This document shows positions 1-6,261 of a stretch of 13,393 bases of DNA, one piece after another. The number at the start of each line of letters is the position of its first letter. Position 1 is the stretch's first letter. Source of the DNA: Anaerolineaceae bacterium 46_22. Its GTDB lineage: Bacteria > Chloroflexota > Anaerolineae > Anaerolineales > Anaerolineaceae. A program made the position numbers and the translations under genes. The notes beneath the pieces were generated by a model. The model searched no databases. It saw only the letters and a program-made list of their open reading frames with translations, and was not told the origin of the DNA. The stretch is taken from contig LGHA01000055.1 of the NCBI GenBank assembly GCA_001508595.1, forward strand, positions 1-13,393. Reading direction: 5' to 3'.

Positions 1-2
1 CA

Positions 3-371
3 GGCTACCTTAGCGTTCGTGCCCTGGCTTCGGATGATAACATGTATCTTCTTATTTATCGCAGTGATGACAGCGGTCAGACCTGGACATTTCATAACGC
101 CGTTCAGGACGGAAGGGACTTTGATTTTTATTCCCTGGATGAGGGCTGGATGGCTGCCGGGACAAACCTTTTCAAAACAACGGACGGCGGCGCGACCTGG
201 TTCCTGAGCGTAATGACCGGGCTCCCAGCTGGTGAATTTCTCCTGAAGCTTGATTTTGTGGATGATCAGCATGGCTGGGTCTTGGCGACACCTGATGATG
301 AGACCTGGGATCCCCTCAAGCTGTATCAGACGGATGACGGCGGTGCAAACTGGACTCATCTTTTGCCGTGA
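3..371 (+). CDS. C-terminal part of a Ycf48/BNR-type beta-propeller protein (5' truncated)
   Basis: The reading frame is open from the window edge and ends at TGA 369-371, so only the last 122 residues are visible. They contain three Asp-box-like repeats (SDDSGQTW, TTDGGATW, TDDGGANW) spaced along the sequence. Between them lie phrases such as DEGW and DQHGWVLA, which are typical of Ycf48/HCF136-like and sialidase-type propeller blades. Such proteins are usually exported or surface-associated in non-photosynthetic bacteria, but the signal-peptide end is outside the window. The specific substrate or partner cannot be told. The gene is followed by a clear terminator, so it ends its transcription unit. 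Confidence 0.75.
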   Translation, partial: GYLSVRALASDDNMYLLIYRSDDSGQTWTFHNAVQDGRDFDFYSLDEGWMAAGTNLFKTTDGGATWFLSVMTGLPAGEFLLKLDFVDDQHGWVLATPDDETWDPLKLYQTDDGGANWTHLLP

Positions 372-410
372 TATGGAAAAAAATATCCTTATTTAGGAAG
401 TTGACAGCAT

Positions 411-455
411 AAGCCCCTGGATACTAATTTTGATTGAGGTCCAGGGGTTTTTATT
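411..455 (+). terminator. Rho-independent terminator after the propeller gene
   Basis: An 11-bp stem (411-421 with 440-450, core CCCCTGGA/TCCAGGGG, one G-U pair) encloses an 18-base loop and runs into T448-T452. It lies 40 bases past the stop codon at 371. The upstream side has no A-run, so it works only on the plus strand. Confidence 0.85.
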
Positions 456-586
456 GTCAGGTGGAAAAAGCTCTGGGTGTAACCTAAATTAACACCTTGC
501 ATCGAATCTCTTATAGACTTCTTAGATAATGCCAGTAAAGTTTATTATTGGCTTGTATTTGTACTGATTCTTGGAGCCTTTCCAGA

Positions 587-595
587 TGGTATAAT
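587..595 (+). promoter_or_regulatory. Extended -10 promoter for the CpXC gene
   Basis: TGGTATAAT is a perfect -10 hexamer (590-595) with the TGn extension. There is no good -35 at the expected distance, as is usual for extended -10 promoters. Transcription would begin near 601-603, some 35 bases before the ATG at 638. The rest of 456-586 shows nothing else I can support. Confidence 0.6.
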
Positions 596-637
596 GCATT
601 CCTTGGATTCGTAAATTAAATGAAAGAAAGTGAGAAC

Positions 638-1996
638 ATGGCTAAGACAACCATTTCATGCCCCCAGTGTAGACAACCAGTTGCTGCGGATATCACCCGT
701 TTATTCGACGTGAGTCAGGATCCCCAGGCAAAACAGATTTTACTTTCCGGTGCTTACAACTTGATCCAGTGCCCAAATTGCGGCTACCAGGGTCAGGCAC
801 CCACACCGATCGTGTATCACGATCCGGATAAGGAATTATTGTTAACCTTTTTCCCGCCGGAATTGAGTGTACCGGTGAATCAACAAGAGCAAATGATTGG
901 CCCCATGATCAACAAAGTCATGGAGAGCCTGCCGATGGAAAAACGAAAAGCTTACCTGTTTAAACCAGAAACCATGCTGACACGGCAGCGTTTGATGGAA
1001 CGTATTCTTGAAGAAGACGGCATCACGCCTGAAATGCTTGAATCACAGCAAAAACGTTTAAACTTCCTTCAACGACTGGCGAGCACTTCCCCTGATGCGC
1101 GGGCTGAGGTGATTAAACAGGAAGAGGAACTGGTTGATGAGGAATTATTGATGATCCTGGGGCGGTTAATCCAGAGCGCGGCAGCATCTGGTGAAGAAGA
1201 AAGTACACAGGTTTTGGCTGGTTTACAGCAGGAGATTCTGGAAAACACTGAATATGGTCAGGAAATCCTGGCGCAGGCAAAAGAACAGCAAGCTGCAATA
1301 GAAGCGCTGGAAAAAGCATCAAAAGAGGGGCTAACTCGGGAGAAATTGCTCGATTTAATCATTGAGGCAGCGGATAGTGAGATTCGCCTGGTAACCCTGG
1401 TGAGCATGGCAAGAGGTGGACTGGATTACGCCTTCTTCCAACTCCTTTCAGAACGAATCCAGCGCGCTTCAGGTGAGCAGCAGGCGAAGTTGACTGAACT
1501 GCGAGAGAATCTTTTGGAAATGACCAATGAAATTGACAAGGCGATTAAAGAACAGCAAGGTCTTGCCAGCCAGCTTTTAGATGAAATCCTTGAACAAGAG
1601 GATATTGAAGAAGCAACCATGGAAGCACTCCCCTCGATCAACGAAATCTTTCTGGATGTGCTTCGGAGCGAAATTAAGAAAGCTCGGAAAGAAGAAGCAC
1701 GGGATAAATTGGCAAAGCTTCAAAAAGTAGCCAACGCCATTCAGAAAGTAAGTTCACCTGGGGCAAATATCGAGCTGATTGAGGCATTGATCCGGGCAGA
1801 AAACGATGATGCAATCAATGCTATTCTGGATGAGAATGCTGAAGAGTTGACGGATGAATTTATGCAGTTCATGATGAATTTACTGAACCAGACACAGCAG
1901 CAAAATGGACAGGTAGCAACAGCCGAAAAACTGGGGCAAATTTACCGCAAGGCATTGCGCTTTACCATGAAGCGCAACCTGCAAGAGGCAACCTAA
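638..1996 (+). CDS. CpXC-domain zinc-binding protein with long helical C-terminal region
   Basis: This 452-residue protein opens with a CpXC-type domain. Cys8-x2-Cys11 and Cys45-x2-Cys48 (SCPQC and QCPNCGY) form a likely zinc ribbon within about the first 90 residues. From about residue 100 onward it is almost entirely charged, Glu/Gln/Lys-rich helix, predicted to form helical or coiled-coil structure. No membrane segment or signal peptide is visible. I chose ATG 638 over the in-frame ATG 620 because 620 has no Shine-Dalgarno and would leave a leader of under 20 bases, whereas 638 has a purine-rich AAAGTGAG just upstream. CpXC proteins have no established biochemical role. The gene stands alone behind its own promoter and converges on the FHA regulator with a 4-base gap. 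Confidence 0.78.
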   Translation: MAKTTISCPQCRQPVAADITRLFDVSQDPQAKQILLSGAYNLIQCPNCGYQGQAPTPIVYHDPDKELLLTFFPPELSVPVNQQEQMIGPMINKVMESLPMEKRKAYLFKPETMLTRQRLMERILEEDGITPEMLESQQKRLNFLQRLASTSPDARAEVIKQEEELVDEELLMILGRLIQSAAASGEEESTQVLAGLQQEILENTEYGQEILAQAKEQQAAIEALEKASKEGLTREKLLDLIIEAADSEIRLVTLVSMARGGLDYAFFQLLSERIQRASGEQQAKLTELRENLLEMTNEIDKAIKEQQGLASQLLDEILEQEDIEEATMEALPSINEIFLDVLRSEIKKARKEEARDKLAKLQKVANAIQKVSSPGANIELIEALIRAENDDAINAILDENAEELTDEFMQFMMNLLNQTQQQNGQVATAEKLGQIYRKALRFTMKRNLQEAT

Positions 1997-2000
1997 AAAT

Positions 2001-2669
2001 CTAAGCGGCTTGTGTGATGGCGGGGTTGTCCAGGCGAAGCCCGTGCCCTCGGATGGTGACGATGTAGTCCCAGATCGGGTCAATTTCTGCAAGGCGATCC
2101 CGCAATCGTCTTACAAGCGCATCTAAAGCTTGTTCGGTCACACCCTCAGCGGCTTTTCCCCATACAGTTTGGATAATTTCCGTTCTTGCAACCACCTCAC
2201 CGCTTTGTTCATAAAGAACTCTCAGTAAATTGAATTGTGAAGCAGAAAGAGGTGGATCAAGCTCCTCCTCCAGGACCCAAACACGGCGGGCACCGATGTC
2301 TACTCGGAGGCGCCGTTTTTGCATGTCAAGCGGCAGGGCCTCCAGGGGCATGGTGGCATCTGAGCTGAGGTAGATGAAGTGCTGTGCCAGGGAAACCTGG
2401 ATCTCATCCCCTTCTTCAAGGCGTACCACTTCTTCGATATGGCGCCCATTGATATAAGTACCATTTTTGCTATTAAGATCTTCCACCATCGTGCCGTCTT
2501 CCCCCAGGAAGACTCTTGCATGGTGTCGGGACACCTGGCGCTTGGGGATGACAATGTCGCAGTCGGGGTCGCGGCCAAGCAGTAATTCGGATTTGATTTT
2601 CCACCGTTGGCCTTCCAGTGGCCCGGATTGAGCGATGAGTAAGGGAAATTCCTGGTTATTTTCTGTCAT
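2001..2669 (-). CDS. FHA domain - OmpR-type winged-helix transcriptional regulator
   Basis: This 222-residue protein joins two recognisable domains. The N-terminal FHA domain (about 8-105) keeps the phosphothreonine-binding residues: GRD at 32-34, SRHH at 47-50 and the NSKNGT loop at 66-71. The C-terminal part (about 118-215) is an OmpR/PhoB-type winged helix, with LSASQFNLL, a recognition helix around ALDALVRRLRDR, and a wing ending YIVTIRGHGLRL. There is no receiver domain. The inferred mechanism is that a Ser/Thr kinase, or phosphorylation elsewhere, controls DNA binding through the FHA module. No kinase gene lies in the window, so the partner is unknown. The start fits the FHA N-terminus; no strong Shine-Dalgarno is visible. 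No terminator separates it from the convergent CpXC gene. Confidence 0.88.
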   Translation of the reverse strand: MTENNQEFPLLIAQSGPLEGQRWKIKSELLLGRDPDCDIVIPKRQVSRHHARVFLGEDGTMVEDLNSKNGTYINGRHIEEVVRLEEGDEIQVSLAQHFIYLSSDATMPLEALPLDMQKRRLRVDIGARRVWVLEEELDPPLSASQFNLLRVLYEQSGEVVARTEIIQTVWGKAAEGVTEQALDALVRRLRDRLAEIDPIWDYIVTIRGHGLRLDNPAITQAA

Positions 2670-2737
2670 ATTTAAATTTTTCTAAGGCTGAACCATAAAA
2701 GGCGCTGATTTGATATAAGCTTGCATCCTATTATTAT

Positions 2738-2743
2738 ATTATA
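2738..2743 (-). promoter_or_regulatory. Candidate -10 box for the FHA/winged-helix gene
   Basis: A perfect TATAAT lies on the minus strand about 70 bases upstream of the ATG, within an AT-rich patch. No convincing -35 sits 16-18 bp upstream, so this is tentative. The stretch 2744-3012 has no gene that I can support. Confidence 0.35.
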
Positions 2744-3012
2744 CAACCCCCTGCCAACCCCAAAAATTTGTTTTCGACCTTCATAAATGACCCTGGCAGG
2801 CGTTGACTGTGCTTAAGGTAATCAGGGAGAGTGCAAGATATTTGGGCTCGGTTGCTAATGGCTTTAAATCAGTATGTTATCGACGTGAAAAGGCGCAGGG
2901 GATGTCAGTTTTCTGCCTGGTTAAATAGAAAAACTTCTGACTATTTATGAACTTGGTATCGATATTCCGTTTGACGATATTTTATAACGTTTGTTTCCCA
3001 ACCTCAGTTCTG

Positions 3013-3045
3013 AAAAAATCCCCACCGAAGGAGATTCGGCGGGGA
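3013..3045 (-). terminator. Rho-independent terminator of the small membrane-protein gene
   Basis: On the minus strand an 11-bp stem (3045-3035 with 3029-3019) closes a 5-base loop and is followed at once by six U residues (complement of A3013-A3018). The one non-Watson-Crick position is a G-U pair on the minus strand but an A-C mismatch on the plus strand, so the structure is built for minus-strand transcripts. It lies 38 bases past the stop codon of the 70-residue gene. Confidence 0.9.
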
Positions 3046-3082
3046 TAAGTGATCAACTAACCCAAGGGTTTGAAAATTTTTC

Positions 3083-3295
3083 TTATTCCGTTGCGTCTGA
3101 GGGGTTGACGATAAAGAGTGCAATGGCGCCTAAGATTGGCACACAGATTACAATCAGCACCCAGATAGCCTTTGTGGTTGAGGATAAAGTTTTATCCTTT
3201 AGCTGGAACAGGGAGATTATTGATAAAACCATCCAGGATACAATCAGAAGAATATTGACAAATTGTAAAATGTATGAAATAGCGAAATTCTGCAT
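3083..3295 (-). CDS. Small two-helix membrane protein, PLDc_N-like
   Basis: A 70-residue protein with two hydrophobic segments, about residues 8-30 and 44-65, joined by a short polar loop (QLKDKTLSSTTK). The second segment has the pattern WVLIVICVPILGAIALFIV, which closely resembles the phospholipase-D-nuclease N-terminal (PLDc_N) module found as stand-alone small membrane proteins. No catalytic HKD motif is present, so phospholipase activity is not expected. I chose ATG 3295 rather than the upstream ATG at 3319 because AAGGAGA (3307-3301) lies 5 bases before it. The gene has a complete unit of promoter, Shine-Dalgarno and terminator. The role of such proteins is unknown. Confidence 0.8.
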   Translation of the reverse strand: MQNFAISYILQFVNILLIVSWMVLSIISLFQLKDKTLSSTTKAIWVLIVICVPILGAIALFIVNPSDATE

Positions 3296-3300
3296 AATTC

Positions 3301-3307
3301 TCTCCTT
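3301..3307 (-). promoter_or_regulatory. Strong Shine-Dalgarno fixing the start of the small membrane protein
   Basis: AAGGAGA on the minus strand lies 5 bases upstream of the ATG at 3295-3293. It lies downstream of the first in-frame ATG (3319), so it selects the shorter 70-residue product. Confidence 0.75.
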
Positions 3308-3348
3308 TTTAACTTGCAAAACTTTACGTAAAAACTTTTATTTTATAG

Positions 3349-3377
3349 AACATAACCGATAATTAGTTCCTTGTCAA
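3349..3377 (-). promoter_or_regulatory. Sigma-70 promoter of the small membrane-protein gene
   Basis: A perfect TTGACA (3377-3372) and TATGTT (3354-3349) are separated by exactly 17 bp on the minus strand. Transcription would start near 3342, giving a leader of about 47 bases. This is the best -35/-10 pair in the window. Confidence 0.72.
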
Positions 3378-3605
3378 AGTGTGTGATGTGGTATTTGAAG
3401 TGTCCTCTGAAAATGTACGCAAGCTTCAATCTAATACAATATGATCATTTGTAGATATTTACAATTAATTTATACAAATCTGGTAATAATTATCTATATG
3501 AAAGTTTAAGTATGTCATGTTTATTAACATTCTATTATAAACATTGTACAGATGTTCCGTCGGGGCATATTTTTGGTAGAATTAGGATAGACCTTATGAA
3601 TGGAT

Positions 3606-3635
3606 TTGAAGATAGAATCGTGTATTCTGTATCAT
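3606..3635 (+). promoter_or_regulatory. Candidate clpC promoter
   Basis: TTGAAG (3606-3611) and TATCAT (3630-3635, one mismatch to consensus) are 18 bp apart. Transcription would begin near 3642, leaving a leader of about 119 bases before clpC. I see no CIRCE (HrcA), CtsR or HAIR operator in 3380-3760. The rest of that stretch is AT-rich with no supportable gene. Confidence 0.4.
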
Positions 3636-3638
3636 TTT

Positions 3639-3703
3639 GAAGTTGTAAAGGTCTTCAACTTCCCCCTGGATCCGATTTCAACGATAGAACTTTACAATCC
3701 AGG
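3639..3703 (+). other. Overlapping inverted repeats in the clpC leader
   Basis: Three inverted repeats share this 65-base stretch. GAAGTTG (3639-3645) pairs with CAACTTC (3656-3662). TTGTAAAG (3643-3650) pairs with CTTTACAA (3690-3697). CCTGGAT (3665-3671) pairs with ATCCAGG (3697-3703). The first two are mutually exclusive because they share 3643-3645. The last two cross, as stems of a pseudoknot would, and abut at 3697. It could be a structured leader, an operator cluster or chance in AT-rich DNA. Confidence 0.35.
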
Positions 3704-3746
3704 CAATTATTTAAAAGTACAGGTAGAAAATATTAATGAAATACCA

Positions 3747-3755
3747 TAAGGAGGT
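3747..3755 (+). promoter_or_regulatory. Near-perfect Shine-Dalgarno for the clpC GTG start
   Basis: TAAGGAGGT lies 5 bases before GTG 3761. It settles the use of a GTG start, since no ATG is nearby in frame, and predicts strong translation initiation. Confidence 0.85.
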
Positions 3756-3760
3756 AAGCC

Positions 3761-5890
3761 GTGGCTGGAATTGATAACTTTACACCTAAAGCACGTCACG
3801 TGCTCAGCCTGGCTCAAAAACAAGCAGAACGTTTTCGCAAGCCCCAGATCAGCACAGAACATTTATTACTTGCGCTGATCGAACTTGAGGGCAGCGTTGC
3901 CAGCCGTGTTTTACGGGAGCTCGGTCTTGAAAGGGATCGGGTCAGCTCATTAATCGAAAAAGAAATTGGGTACGGCGATCACACCGGTCAGGTTACCCTT
4001 TCACCAGGAATGCAGCAGGTTATTCCTTTTGCCATTGAAGAAGCCCGAAAGATGGGTCAAAAAACTGTGGGAACCGAACACTTGCTGCTGGGATTGATTC
4101 GCCTGAGCACTTGTGAAGCGATGAATATCCTTGCAAAACTGGGTTATAGCGCCGAACAGATCCGTCGTCAGACAGAGCGGGTTTTAAGGGAATCGCAATC
4201 ACAATCGCAATCACAATCCGAATCTCGACCGCAGCTGACCGGAAGGTCAAGCAGAGGGCGACGTAAACCTGAGCAGAAAGATAAGGATAAGACACCGCTT
4301 GTTGATCAGTTGGCAACGGATTTAACATCCCTTGCTGAACAAAACAAGCTGGACCCTGTTATTGGGCGCCAAACTGAAATTGAGCGCGTGATTCAAATTT
4401 TGGCTCGCCGCACAAAGAATAATCCAGCCCTGATTGGGGAACCCGGCGTGGGTAAGACGGCCATTGTTGAAGGCCTTGCCCAGCGGATCGTCGAAGGCGA
4501 TGTGCCGGCACCCTTGCTGGATCGACGCTTGCTGCAGCTGGATGTTGGCTCACTTGTCGCCGGCACCATGTACCGCGGTCAGTTTGAAGAACGTCTGAAA
4601 CGAGTCATCGATGAACTTAAATCATCTGATGCAATATTGTTTATCGATGAGTTCCATATGTTGGTTGGTGCTGGTTCTGCCGGCTCATCTGTGGACGCGG
4701 CAAATATCCTGAAGCCTGCCCTCTCACGAGGCGAGCTGCAGGTGATCGGCGCGACCACTATTGATGAGTATCGAAAGAACATTGAGAGCGATGCGGCGCT
4801 TGAGCGTCGTTTCCAACCCATTATTGTTAACGAGCCGAGTGTGGAAGAGACCATTGAAATTCTTCACGGCATTCGTTCCGCTTATGAAGATCATCACCGC
4901 CTGACGATCGAAGATGAAGCCCTGGAATCAGCCGCGAAACTTTCAGCCAGGTATGTCAGCGACCGCTTCCTGCCGGATAAAGCCATTGACCTGATCGATG
5001 AATCCGCCTCTCGTGTTCGAATGTATAAAAGCCCTGCGGCAATCAATGCCAAGGAGGTCATTGCAGACTTAAGAGAAAAGCGCGAGGAAATCGAAGAAGC
5101 CAGGGAAAATGAGGAATTTGACCGGGTGGAAGATTTGCAGGACCAGATTGATGCGCTTGAGGGTCAGCTTGAGGAAATGCGTACCATTTGGGACCGTACC
5201 ACCAGCCCGCACGTAACCACGGAAGATATTGCTGAAGTGATCTCAATGTGGACCGGTGTGCCCCTCATGCAGCTTGAGACCGAGGAATCCGCTCGTTTAT
5301 TGAACATGGAAGCAAAATTAGCGGAGCATATTATCGGTCAGGATGAAGCCATTGAAACCATCTCCAAGGCAATTCGCCGAGCCCGAGCGGGATTGAAAGA
5401 CCCCAATCGTCCGGTTGGTTCCTTTATTTTTCTTGGCCCGACAGGCGTCGGCAAGACAGAGCTGACCAAAGCGCTGGCAGAGTTCATGTTTGGCAGTGAG
5501 GATGCCCTGATACAACTGGACATGTCCGAGTTTATGGAGCGTCACAGCGTCAGCCGACTGGTTGGCGCCCCCCCAGGATATGTTGGTTATGAAGATGCCG
5601 GGCAGTTGACAGAAGCCATCCGCAGACGACCCTATTCAATTGTCGTCTTTGATGAGATTGAAAAAGCGCACATGGAAGCCCATAACATGCTGCTGCAAAT
5701 CATGGAAGAGGGGCACCTGTCAGATGCCCGCGGTCGCAAGGTGGATTTCCGTAATGCGATCATCATCATGACCACCAATGTTGGTGCGGAAATGATCCAG
5801 CGTCAATCGACATTCGGCTTTTCATTGACCGTTGATGAAGCTGAAGAAGAGGCGCAGGCTTACAAAGAAATGCAGAAGAAAATTCGGTGA
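3761..5890 (+). CDS. clpC: ClpC AAA+ unfoldase, N-terminal 709 residues; frame broken inside D2
   Basis: This is the ATP-dependent unfoldase that feeds proteins to the ClpP peptidase. Visible in order are the double Clp N-domain repeat (about 1-140), a Ser-Gln linker (144-155), and D1 with Walker A GEPGVGKT (226-233), pore loop [11 protein letters not shown] and Walker B LFIDE (about 292-296). A UVR-like coiled segment (about 442-475) follows, then D2 with Walker A GPTGVGKT (559-566), pore loop [10 protein letters not shown], Walker B VVFDE ending at 632 and sensor-1 Asn673. The frame stops at TGA 5888-5890 just after YKEMQKKI. The expected F-R-P-E-F-x-N-R-x-D region should follow but is missing in all frames. 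The remaining D2 small domain resumes at 5887 in another frame. As read, this polypeptide would lack sensor 2 and the presumed D2 arginine finger. A deletion or an assembly error is likely. Confidence 0.93.
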   Translation: MAGIDNFTPKARHVLSLAQKQAERFRKPQISTEHLLLALIELEGSVASRVLRELGLERDRVSSLIEKEIGYGDHTGQVTLSPGMQQVIPFAIEEARKMGQKTVGTEHLLLGLIRLSTCEAMNILAKLGYSAEQIRRQTERVLRESQSQSQSQSESRPQLTGRSSRGRRKPEQKDKDKTPLVDQLATDLTSLAEQNKLDPVIGRQTEIERVIQILARRTKNNPALIGEPGVGKTAIVEGLAQRIVEGDVPAPLLDRRLLQLDVGSLVAGTMYRGQFEERLKRVIDELKSSDAILFIDEFHMLVGAGSAGSSVDAANILKPALSRGELQVIGATTIDEYRKNIESDAALERRFQPIIVNEPSVEETIEILHGIRSAYEDHHRLTIEDEALESAAKLSARYVSDRFLPDKAIDLIDESASRVRMYKSPAAINAKEVIADLREKREEIEEARENEEFDRVEDLQDQIDALEGQLEEMRTIWDRTTSPHVTTEDIAEVISMWTGVPLMQLETEESARLLNMEAKLAEHIIGQDEAIETISKAIRRARAGLKDPNRPVGSFIFLGPTGVGKTELTKALAEFMFGSEDALIQLDMSEFMERHSVSRLVGAPPGYVGYEDAGQLTEAIRRRPYSIVVFDEIEKAHMEAHNMLLQIMEEGHLSDARGRKVDFRNAIIIMTTNVGAEMIQRQSTFGFSLTVDEAEEEAQAYKEMQKKIR
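4191..4226 (+). repeat. Hexamer tandem repeat encoding the Ser-Gln linker of ClpC
   Basis: Six consecutive AATNNN hexamers, beginning with a 12-base unit AATCGCAATCAC present twice in perfect tandem, encode a (SQ)n-rich tract between the N-domain and D1. The array is in frame in 6-base steps, so slippage would change linker length without a frameshift. Confidence 0.8.
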
Positions 5891-6258
5891 TTGTCTTCCG
5901 TTCGCTGAACAAAGAGGATATTCGCGAGATCGTCCAGTTAGAGCTGAATAAGGTCAACGACCGCCTGGAAGAAAGCAATATTCACTTGCGTGCAACCGAT
6001 GAAGCTCTGGCTTACCTGGCGGAAGAAGGTTATAACCCTGAAATGGGTGCCCGACCTTTGCGCCGTGTGATCCAGCACAAGATTGAAGATAAACTATCCG
6101 ATGCATTATTAGCAAAGGAATTTGAAGAAGGACAGAATATCTTAATTGACCTTGAAATTGCCCAGGAGGACGGTGCTGAGGTCAAGAAGATCGTTTTCAA
6201 ACATGATACCCAGGCTGATCAGGAAGAAACCCCTGATTTAGCTGCAGTGGGAATGTAA
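5887..6258 (+). CDS. clpC: ClpC C-terminal fragment (D2 small domain), out of frame with the N-terminal part
   Basis: This frame continues the ClpC protein from [12 protein letters not shown], which in relatives directly follows the F-R-P-E-F-x-N-R-x-D segment. It carries the D2 small domain with the sensor-2 motif GARPLRR (in [13 protein letters not shown]) and a variable acidic tail ending DLAAVGM. A GTG at 5887 overlaps the previous stop as GTGA, so separate translation by coupling is formally possible. However, there is no clear Shine-Dalgarno, and a lone small domain has no known activity. I read it as the distal part of one broken clpC gene. It lacks nothing else up to its normal end and is followed by radA after 3 bases. 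Confidence 0.88.
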   Translation: MIVFRSLNKEDIREIVQLELNKVNDRLEESNIHLRATDEALAYLAEEGYNPEMGARPLRRVIQHKIEDKLSDALLAKEFEEGQNILIDLEIAQEDGAEVKKIVFKHDTQADQEETPDLAAVGM

Positions 6259-6261
6259 ACA

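Noticed and set aside
620..637. Upstream ATG adding six residues to the CpXC protein
   Set aside because: No Shine-Dalgarno and too close to the inferred transcription start; the added residues are not part of the zinc domain.
2858..2950. 30-codon ATG frame in the gap upstream of the membrane-protein gene
   Set aside because: No ribosome-binding site, no recognisable product, and short enough to be chance.
2991..3362. 123-codon plus-strand frame over the small membrane-protein gene
   Set aside because: It has no Shine-Dalgarno, its product lacks family features, and it spans a minus-strand terminator, Shine-Dalgarno and -10 box that fit the opposite gene.
3546..3557. LexA-like site GTACAGATGTTC upstream of clpC
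   Set aside because: It resembles GAAC-N4-GTTC but has a mismatch in a core half-site, and it lies upstream of the likely promoter in AT-rich DNA.
5881..5893. Programmed ribosomal frameshift in clpC
   Set aside because: Shifting frame would join the two parts but would still lack the conserved residues between them, and no slippery heptamer with a downstream structure is evident.
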